Of a stretch of DNA of 5,413 nt, positions 1-5,291 are shown piece by piece. The position numbers and the translations under genes are program-made. How positions within the stretch are numbered: position 1 is the first letter of the stretch; the number at the start of each line of letters is the position of its first letter. Origin of the DNA: Eudoraea sp. (GTDB taxonomy: Bacteria > Bacteroidota > Bacteroidia > Flavobacteriales > Flavobacteriaceae); NCBI GenBank assembly GCA_013041785.1, contig JABDRK010000427.1:1-5413 (forward strand), read 5' to 3'. The notes below the pieces were generated by a model. The model did not search any database. It worked only from the letters and a program-made list of their open reading frames with translations, and was not told where the DNA came from.

Positions 1-458
1 TGCTTCATTTCCTTCAGGGGGATTTTCAGCCAGGCGTATTTACGGAGGATGATCTGGATCGTTTTGCCCAACTGGATGATATCGATATTCTGGCTGCTGT
101 AAAAACCTGGCAAAACCATAATGACCTGGTGTTGTCAAGGTTGTGTCAGATGCTCCTAAAAAGGAGGCTTTTGAAAATTAAGATAAAGGCCAATCCGATA
201 TCCCAGGGTTTACTGCAAAAATACAGGGATCAGGTGAGCAAGTTGTTTAATATTTCCCGGGAAGATGCGGGTTATTTCGTAATCTCAGGAGCTATACAAA
301 ACCGCGCTTATGACCATGAGGCCCAAAACATTAATATCCTCAGGAAGAACGGCGAAGTACTGGATGTGGCCGAAGCATCGGATCATCTGAATTTAGTGGC
401 ACACGCCAAAACGGTAGAGAAGTTCTATATCTGCTACCCCAGGGAGTGTGTAACGTAA
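1..458 (+). CDS. HD-domain phosphohydrolase (COG1078/YwfO-like), C-terminal 151 residues only
   Basis: The reading frame is open from the left edge (first full codon at base 3) to a TAA at 456-458, so the 5' part lies outside the window. The visible tail has a D-D-x-D-I cluster, then A-V-K-x-W, then L-x-R-L-C-Q-M-L-L-K-R-R-L-L-K-I. This resembles the C-terminal half of COG1078 HD phosphohydrolases, which are about 400 residues long; characterised relatives such as Bacillus YwfO and Enterococcus EF1143 act on nucleoside triphosphates. The metal-binding HD motif would be in the missing N-terminal part, so activity cannot be judged. Internal TTG or ATG codons (for example at 129) are not likely starts, because the similarity continues upstream of them. 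The family assignment rests on motif resemblance from memory. It is probably a separate transcription unit from the lpx genes, since a promoter-like box follows its stop codon. Confidence 0.78.
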   Translation, partial: LHFLQGDFQPGVFTEDDLDRFAQLDDIDILAAVKTWQNHNDLVLSRLCQMLLKRRLLKIKIKANPISQGLLQKYRDQVSKLFNISREDAGYFVISGAIQNRAYDHEAQNINILRKNGEVLDVAEASDHLNLVAHAKTVEKFYICYPRECVT

Positions 459-465
459 ATTTTCT

Positions 466-473
466 TACTTTTG
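466..473 (+). promoter_or_regulatory. Probable -7 box of the lpxD operon promoter
   Basis: The 8-mer TACTTTTG matches the Bacteroidota -7 consensus TAnnTTTG recognised by the primary sigma factor of this phylum. It lies 30 bases before the lpxD start, in the only sizeable gap upstream of the operon. Transcription would start near 480 and leave a leader of about 24 bases. The -33 element is poor: no TTG occurs at the expected 17-23 base spacing, only a GTG at 446-448 inside the end of the preceding gene. The call therefore rests on the -7 match and its position. Confidence 0.5.
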
Positions 474-503
474 TGCCACTAATTTCCAGATAAAAAAGAT
501 ATT

Positions 504-1526
504 TTGAAATTTACGGCCAGTCAGATTGCAGGGATACTCGAGGGAGTAGTTGTCGGAGACCCCGAGATAGCTGTCCACGAACTGGCCAAGATAGAAGAAG
601 GAAAAAAAGGGTCACTTACCTTCCTGGCCAACCCCAAGTACACTCCTTTTATTTACAGCACCAAAGCTTCTATTACCATTGTAAACAAAGATTTTGAGCC
701 TGAACAGGAGATCAGTACAACCCTGATTAAGGTCGAAGATGCTTACAAATCGTTTTCCAAATTGCTTGAATATTACAATCAGGTAAAGAACAACAAAATT
801 GGAATAGAATCCCCGGTTTTTATTTCGGACACTGCCAAATACGGCAAGGATTTATATATGGGGGCATTTTCTTATTTGGGTAATAATGTACAGCTAGGAG
901 ACAATGCCAAGATTTACCCTAATGTATATATTGGGGACAATGTAAAAATTGGGGATAACGTAATGATATTTGCTGGTGCCAAGATCTATTCAGAATCGGT
1001 TATCGGGAATAATTGCGTAATTCATAGCGGGGCCATTATAGGTGCAGATGGTTTTGGCTTTACCCCAAACCAGGACGGGGAATACAGCAAGGTGCCCCAA
1101 ACCGGAAATGTTATCCTTGAAGACAATGTGGATGTTGGAGCCGGGACTACCATTGACAGGGCGACATTGGGGAGTACCGTTCTCAGAAAAGGGGTTAAGC
1201 TGGATAACCAGATTCAGATTGCACACAATGTTGAAATCGGGGATCACACTGCCATTGCTGCCCAAACGGGAATAGCCGGTTCTACCAAGATCGGTAAAAA
1301 TTGTATGATTGGAGGGCAGGTTGGGATTGTAGGCCATATCACGATTGGAGATCGGGTAAAAATTCAGGCGCAGTCCGGAATTACCCGAAATGTAAAAGAC
1401 GATGAAGTATTGCAAGGCTCTCCAGCCCTGAATTACAGTGACTTTAACAAGTCATATGTGCATTTCAAGAATTTGTCCAAATTAGTGAATAAAATAGACG
1501 AAATAGAGAAAAACGGAGATTCCTGA
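504..1526 (+). CDS. lpxD: UDP-3-O-(3-hydroxyacyl)glucosamine N-acyltransferase LpxD
   Basis: This 340-residue protein catalyses the third step of lipid A synthesis, moving a 3-hydroxyacyl chain from ACP to the 2-amino group of UDP-3-O-acyl-glucosamine in the cytoplasm. The length matches E. coli LpxD (341). Residues 1-100 form the uridine-binding domain, with L-T-F-L-A-N-P-K-Y at 38-46 carrying the Phe, Asn and Tyr expected at the nucleotide site. Residues from about 101 to 300 are left-handed beta-helix hexapeptide repeats (I-G-D-N-x type). The GADGFGF motif is at 180-186. H241 in D-N-Q-I-Q-I-A-H-N matches E. coli catalytic H239, and H278 in V-G-H-I matches H276. The C-terminus is helical, as in trimeric LpxD enzymes. 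The start is TTG at 504: it gives the family-typical MKFTASQIA N-terminus, and an A-rich stretch rather than a Shine-Dalgarno precedes it. The lpxC-fabZ start follows the stop after 7 bases. This is the canonical LpxD of the window. Confidence 0.95.
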   Translation: MKFTASQIAGILEGVVVGDPEIAVHELAKIEEGKKGSLTFLANPKYTPFIYSTKASITIVNKDFEPEQEISTTLIKVEDAYKSFSKLLEYYNQVKNNKIGIESPVFISDTAKYGKDLYMGAFSYLGNNVQLGDNAKIYPNVYIGDNVKIGDNVMIFAGAKIYSESVIGNNCVIHSGAIIGADGFGFTPNQDGEYSKVPQTGNVILEDNVDVGAGTTIDRATLGSTVLRKGVKLDNQIQIAHNVEIGDHTAIAAQTGIAGSTKIGKNCMIGGQVGIVGHITIGDRVKIQAQSGITRNVKDDEVLQGSPALNYSDFNKSYVHFKNLSKLVNKIDEIEKNGDS

Positions 1527-1533
1527 TTTCAAA

Positions 1534-2922
1534 ATGACGAAACAACGAACAATAGCTAAAGAGGTTACATTGCAAGGGGTAGGGTTACACACAGGTGAAA
1601 ATGTAACCATGAAATTTGTCCCTGCACCCATAAATCATGGTTATGCTTTTAAACGGGTGGATTTAGAAGGAGAACCCGTTATTGAGGCTGATGCTAATTT
1701 TGTAGTCAATACCCAGCGCGGTACCAATCTTGAGAAAAGAGGGGTAAAAATACAGACTTCGGAACATGTACTTGCTGCCCTCGTGGGTATGGAGGTTGAT
1801 AACGTCCTGATAGAGCTGGACTCGACTGAACCCCCGATTATGGACGGTTCTGCCAAATTTTTTGTCGAAGCCCTCGAAAAAGCAGGGATAGTGGAGCAGG
1901 AAGCAGAGCGTGATGATTATGTGGTTAAGGAAGTGATCAGTTACCGGGATGATGCTACGGGAAGTGAAATTACGGTGATTCCGGCTGAAGAGTATCAGGT
2001 TACCACCATGGTAGATTTTGGCACCAAGGTGCTTGGGACACAAAATGCCAATCTCGAACATATTTCAGAATTTAAAACGGAAATCGCAGATGCCCGCACG
2101 TTTAGTTTTTTGCATGAGCTGGAAATGCTCCTGGAAAACGGACTAATCAAAGGCGGTGACCTGAACAATGCTATCGTTTACGTGGATAAGGAGATATCTC
2201 CGGAAACCATGAAGAAACTTGAAAAGGCATTTAATAAAAAGAAGCTTTCAGTAAAGCCCAATGGAATCCTTGATAATTTGACCTTGCACCAACCCAATGA
2301 AGCAGCACGGCATAAACTACTTGATGTTATTGGGGATCTTGCGCTGACGGGCTCACGTATCCGGGGAAAAGTAATTGCCAACAAACCCGGCCACTATGTG
2401 AATACGCAGTTTGCGAAGAAGCTATCCAAGATTATCAAACTCGAGAAAAGAAATAAAGTACCGCAGTACGATTTGAATGAGCCTCCCTTGATGGATATCA
2501 ATCAAATCATGGCCATGCTGCCTCATCGCCCTCCATTTTTATTGATAGACAGAATAATTGAATTGACAGATCAATACGTGGTTGGGATGAAAAACGTCTC
2601 AATGAACGAGCCTTTCTTCGTAGGTCACTTTCCGGGATCACCTGTTATGCCGGGCGTGTTACAAATAGAAGCCATGGCCCAAACCGGAGGTATCCTGGTA
2701 TTGAGTACCGTTCCTGACCCTGAGAATTACCTGACCTTCTTCATGAAAATAGACAATGTAAAATTCAAGCAGAAGGTACTGCCAGGGGATACATTGATCT
2801 TCCATTGCAGCCTGATCAGTCCGATACGAAGAGGAATCTGCCACATGCAGGCGTATGCCTATGCCAATAACAAACTCGTTTGTGAGGCCGAAATGATGGC
2901 CCAAATCGCTAAAAAAGATTAG
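1534..2922 (+). CDS. lpxC/fabZ: Bifunctional UDP-3-O-acyl-GlcNAc deacetylase / 3-hydroxyacyl-ACP dehydratase (LpxC-FabZ fusion)
   Basis: The 462-residue protein joins two complete enzymes. Residues 1 to about 305 are LpxC, the zinc deacetylase that commits UDP-3-O-acyl-GlcNAc to lipid A. Visible are G-V-G-L-H-T-G at 15-21, E77-H78 (E. coli general base E78 and zinc ligand H79), P-I-M-D-G-S at 101-106, A-R-T-F at 187-190, zinc ligands H260 and D264 in R-H-K-L-L-D, and H287 in P-G-H (E. coli H265). After a short linker, residues from about 318 form FabZ, the hot-dog-fold dehydratase of fatty acid elongation: L-P-H-R-P-P-F-L-L-I-D-R at 329-340, catalytic H365 in V-G-H-F-P-G, and E379 14 residues later, the same spacing as E. 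coli H54/E68. No catalytic residue is missing. Relative to E. coli, the LpxC part has about 24 extra residues near 219-245. Such fusions are known in Bacteroidota. The ATG at 1534 gives the expected N-terminus; no Shine-Dalgarno is present. Confidence 0.97.
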   Translation: MTKQRTIAKEVTLQGVGLHTGENVTMKFVPAPINHGYAFKRVDLEGEPVIEADANFVVNTQRGTNLEKRGVKIQTSEHVLAALVGMEVDNVLIELDSTEPPIMDGSAKFFVEALEKAGIVEQEAERDDYVVKEVISYRDDATGSEITVIPAEEYQVTTMVDFGTKVLGTQNANLEHISEFKTEIADARTFSFLHELEMLLENGLIKGGDLNNAIVYVDKEISPETMKKLEKAFNKKKLSVKPNGILDNLTLHQPNEAARHKLLDVIGDLALTGSRIRGKVIANKPGHYVNTQFAKKLSKIIKLEKRNKVPQYDLNEPPLMDINQIMAMLPHRPPFLLIDRIIELTDQYVVGMKNVSMNEPFFVGHFPGSPVMPGVLQIEAMAQTGGILVLSTVPDPENYLTFFMKIDNVKFKQKVLPGDTLIFHCSLISPIRRGICHMQAYAYANNKLVCEAEMMAQIAKKD

Positions 2923-2923
2923 T

Positions 2924-3709
2924 ATGAACCAGCCGCTGGCGTATATTCACCCCGGAGCGAAAATTGCCAAGAACGTTGTAGTAGAACCCTTTACCACCAT
3001 CCACAATAATGTTACTATTGGAGAGGGCACCTGGATCGGCTCCAATGTTACCATCATGGAAGGGGCGCGTATAGGTAAAAACTGCAATATTTTTCCTGGT
3101 GCCATCATCAGTGCCCCTCCGCAGGACCTTAAGTACAATGGGGAAGACACCACGGTACATATTGGCGATAATACCACAGTAAGGGAATGTGCCACCATCA
3201 ACAAGGGAACCATAGATCGTATGAAAACTGTCATAGGGAATAATTGCCTGATTATGGCCTATTGCCATATTGCCCATGACTGCATTGTTGGCGATAACTG
3301 CATATTTTCGAATAATTCTACTCTGGCCGGCCACGTCACTATAGGAGACAATGTGGTATTGGCTGGTATGGTAGCCGTACATCAATTTGTTTCCATTGGC
3401 CAGCACGCCTTTGTAACCGGGGGTTCTCTAGTGAGAAAAGACGTGCCACCCTTTGTTAAAGGAGCAAGGGAACCCATGTCTTATGTGGGGATCAATTCTA
3501 TTGGATTGAGGCGAAGGGGATTCAATACAGAAAAAATAAGAGAGATCCAGAATATATACAGGATCCTGTATCAAATGAACTATAACAACTCCCAGGCGGT
3601 GCAGATCATAGAAGCGGAAATGGAAGCTACCACGGAACGGGATGAAATCTTGCAGTTTATCCGGGATTCCCAACGGGGAATTATGAAAGGCTATTTTAGC
3701 ACGAACTAA
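2924..3709 (+). CDS. lpxA: Acyl-ACP:UDP-N-acetylglucosamine O-acyltransferase LpxA
   Basis: This 261-residue protein catalyses the first step of lipid A synthesis, transferring a 3-hydroxyacyl group from ACP to the 3-hydroxyl of UDP-GlcNAc (E. coli LpxA has 262 residues). Residues from about 5 to 185 are left-handed beta-helix hexapeptide repeats; the remainder is the alpha-helical C-terminal domain that begins after I-G-L-R-R-R-G-F at 193-200. Diagnostic residues align with E. coli at a constant offset of 7: Q-D-L-K-Y at 67-71, H115 (H122), catalytic H118 (H125) in H-I-A-H-D-C, H137 (H144) and H153 (H160) in A-V-H-Q-F. The acyl-chain ruler position, G173 in E. coli, is G166 here. The ATG lies one base after the lpxC-fabZ stop (TAGTATG), so translation is probably coupled. 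It is distinguished from the LpxD proteins by lacking the N-terminal uridine-binding domain. Confidence 0.97.
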   Translation: MNQPLAYIHPGAKIAKNVVVEPFTTIHNNVTIGEGTWIGSNVTIMEGARIGKNCNIFPGAIISAPPQDLKYNGEDTTVHIGDNTTVRECATINKGTIDRMKTVIGNNCLIMAYCHIAHDCIVGDNCIFSNNSTLAGHVTIGDNVVLAGMVAVHQFVSIGQHAFVTGGSLVRKDVPPFVKGAREPMSYVGINSIGLRRRGFNTEKIREIQNIYRILYQMNYNNSQAVQIIEAEMEATTERDEILQFIRDSQRGIMKGYFSTN

Positions 3710-3714
3710 TTACT

Positions 3715-4281
3715 ATGGCAAATACTTCAGATATACGGAAAGGATTGTGTATCAAACACAATAATGATATTTACAAAATCGTGGAATTTCTTCACGTTAA
3801 ACCCGGTAAAGGACCTGCCTTTGTAAGGACCAAACTCAAAAGCGTTACCACGGGAAAAGTTCTGGATAACACTTTTTCTGCCGGTCATAAAATAGAGGAT
3901 GTTCGTGTAGAAACCCGGTCTTATCAGTTTCTCTATGCCGATGGTACTACCTACCATTTTATGAATACGGACGACTACAATCAAATTGCTCTGCAGGAAA
4001 GTGCCCTGGATGCTCCGGGCTTGCTCAAGGAAGGGGAGGTTGTAACCATTATGTTCAACACCGAAGACAGCATGCCGCTATCGGTAGATATGCCAGCCAG
4101 TGTGGTTCTTGAGGTGACACATACAGAACCTGGAGTAAAGGGAAATACGGCTACCAATGCCACTAAACCTGCAACGGTAGAAACCGGAGCCAGATTAAAT
4201 GTCCCGCTATTTATCAATGAAGGAGATCGGATCAAGATCGATACGGAAAAAGGAACTTACATGGAACGGTCAAAAGATTAG
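3715..4281 (+). CDS. efp: Elongation factor P
   Basis: At 188 residues this matches E. coli EF-P. It binds the ribosome between the P and E sites and relieves stalling at consecutive prolines. The three beta-barrel domains are an N-terminal KOW-like domain (about 1-62), a central OB domain (about 65-125, with R-S-Y-Q-F-L-Y-A-D-G) and a C-terminal OB domain with the family signature (G-N-T-A-T-N-A-T-K-P-A-T-V-E-T-G and V-P-L-F-I-N-E-G-D). The loop that reaches the peptidyl-transferase centre reads V-K-P-G-K-G-P-A-F, with K32 at the tip where E. coli K34 is beta-lysylated. No modification enzyme (EpmA, EarP or YmfI type) is encoded in the window. The gene lies 5 bases after lpxA and 15 bases before the LpxD-like gene, so it appears to be in the lipid A operon. 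No Shine-Dalgarno is visible. Confidence 0.97.
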   Translation: MANTSDIRKGLCIKHNNDIYKIVEFLHVKPGKGPAFVRTKLKSVTTGKVLDNTFSAGHKIEDVRVETRSYQFLYADGTTYHFMNTDDYNQIALQESALDAPGLLKEGEVVTIMFNTEDSMPLSVDMPASVVLEVTHTEPGVKGNTATNATKPATVETGARLNVPLFINEGDRIKIDTEKGTYMERSKD

Positions 4282-4283
4282 CT

Positions 4284-4291
4284 AGGGCAGG
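4284..4291 (+). promoter_or_regulatory. Weak Shine-Dalgarno-like stretch before the LpxD-like gene
   Basis: AGGGCAGG ends 5 bases before the ATG at 4297. It is the only purine-rich, Shine-Dalgarno-like sequence seen upstream of any start codon in this window; the other genes have A-rich or unremarkable leaders. It could be fortuitous, because ribosomes of Bacteroidota rarely use such sequences. Confidence 0.3.
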
Positions 4292-4296
4292 CAATT

Positions 4297-5229
4297 ATGA
4301 AATTTCCAACTCCTCAAACACTTCAGGGAATATCAGAAATTATTGGAGCTCGCTATATTGGCGACCCTGAGTTTCCGGTTATGGGTATCAATGAAATCCA
4401 CGTGGTAGAACCGGGAGATCTGGTTTTTGTAGACCACCCGAAATACTATGACAAGGCTTTAAATTCGAAGGCGACAGTGATTCTCATCAACAAAGAAGTG
4501 CCCTGTCCAGAGGGTAAAGCCTTACTGGTTTCAGAAGCCCCGTTTAGGGATTTTAACAGGCTTACCGAAAAATTTCAACCTTTTCAACAAAGTACCCAGC
4601 CGGTTGCAGCCTCAGCCAGTATTGGAAAGAATACGGTTATACAGCCCAATGTGTTTATCGGACATAATGTGGTAATCGGAGAGAATTGCGTAATCCATGC
4701 AAATGCTGCCCTGTATGATAATTGTGTGATAGGGGATAACGTAATTATTCATTCCGGTTCGGTTTTAGGTGCCGACGCGTTTTATTACCAAAAGCGAGAA
4801 AATAAACTGGAAAAACTCTTATCCGGTGGAAGGGTGATCATCGAGGATGATGTGGAAATTGGCGCCCTGTGTACCATAGACAAAGGAGTATCCGGGGATA
4901 CACGCATTCGCAAGGGGACCAAGCTTGATAATCAGGTACAGGTAGGACATGACACGGTAATTGGTGAACGTTGCCTTATCGCATCTCAGACCGGGATTGC
5001 AGGTTGTGTAGTCATCGAAGATGAAGTAACCCTCTGGGGACAGGTAGGGGTTACCAGCGCTGCCACGATTGGAGAAAAAGCGGTAGTCCTGGCCCAAACA
5101 GGGGTATCCAAGTCGCTTGCGGGCGGGAAAACTTATTTCGGTAGCCCGGTAGAAGAAGCACGGGAGAAACTCAAGCAGTTGGCCAATGTGAAACGCATCC
5201 CCGATATTTTAAATAAATTGGAAAAATAA
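4297..5229 (+). CDS. Second LpxD-family acyltransferase (diverged LpxD paralogue)
   Basis: The 310-residue protein has the LpxD architecture: an N-terminal uridine-binding-like domain (about 1-100, with D-L-V-F-V-D-H-P-K-Y at 41-50), a hexapeptide-repeat beta-helix (about 105-280) and a short C-terminal helix. It keeps K-L-D-N-Q followed by H218, equivalent to the catalytic histidine H241 of the LpxD encoded at 504-1526. Other conserved sites have changed: the second histidine (H278 there) aligns with A255, the GADGFGF motif reads GADAFYY at 158-164, and the Asn of the uridine site is H47. It would be annotated automatically as UDP-3-O-acylglucosamine N-acyltransferase, and an acyltransferase acting on a UDP-sugar remains the best guess. 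With a canonical LpxD in the same operon, its substrate is uncertain. The ATG start gives M-K-F-P-T-P, similar to the LpxD N-terminus. No frameshift or internal stop suggests decay, so it is probably functional. Confidence 0.88.
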   Translation: MKFPTPQTLQGISEIIGARYIGDPEFPVMGINEIHVVEPGDLVFVDHPKYYDKALNSKATVILINKEVPCPEGKALLVSEAPFRDFNRLTEKFQPFQQSTQPVAASASIGKNTVIQPNVFIGHNVVIGENCVIHANAALYDNCVIGDNVIIHSGSVLGADAFYYQKRENKLEKLLSGGRVIIEDDVEIGALCTIDKGVSGDTRIRKGTKLDNQVQVGHDTVIGERCLIASQTGIAGCVVIEDEVTLWGQVGVTSAATIGEKAVVLAQTGVSKSLAGGKTYFGSPVEEAREKLKQLANVKRIPDILNKLEK

Positions 5230-5244
5230 ATCGAGAAACTCTAG

Positions 5245-5273
5245 TTGGATTTCTTGGCAAACACATAATTTTG
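5245..5273 (+). promoter_or_regulatory. Probable sucD promoter (TTG-N18-TAATTTTG)
   Basis: TTG at 5245-5247 and TAATTTTG at 5266-5273 are separated by 18 bases. This agrees with the Bacteroidota consensus of a TTG-containing -33 element and a TAnnTTTG -7 element with roughly 17-23 bases between them. Transcription would begin near 5280, about 12 bases before the sucD ATG, giving a very short leader. It is the best-formed promoter in the window and separates sucD from the lipid A genes. Confidence 0.65.
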
Positions 5274-5291
5274 TGCATCAAATAATAGCAG

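Noticed and set aside
990..1415. Minus-strand open frame of 141 codons opposite lpxD, with a similar one at 4819-5097 opposite the paralogue
   Set aside because: Both mirror the hexapeptide-repeat coding of the + strand genes and even resemble each other for that reason. They are antisense shadows rather than genes.
1695..1702. TAATTTTG, a perfect -7 box match inside the lpxC coding region
   Set aside because: No TTG lies 17-23 bases upstream (the nearest, at 1682-1684, leaves only 10), no gene starts shortly downstream, and it is inside conserved LpxC coding sequence. A chance match is likely.
2909..3406. Open reading frame of 165 codons on the minus strand opposite lpxA
   Set aside because: It overlaps an unmistakable lpxA with intact catalytic residues. 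Its translation has low-complexity composition with no recognisable motif. Repeated hexapeptide codons on the + strand readily leave long stop-free antisense frames.
504..5229. The two LpxD-like genes as a recent duplication or recombining direct repeat
   Set aside because: Their best matching stretches, around the catalytic histidine, differ at many bases and the proteins differ throughout, including length and C-terminus. The divergence is old and no long identical repeat is visible.
5262..5275. Small inverted repeat CACA-N6-TGTG upstream of sucD, considered as a terminator or operator
   Set aside because: The stem is only 4 base pairs, has no following T-run, and coincides with the -7 element. 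It is too weak to call a terminator, and nothing independent supports an operator.
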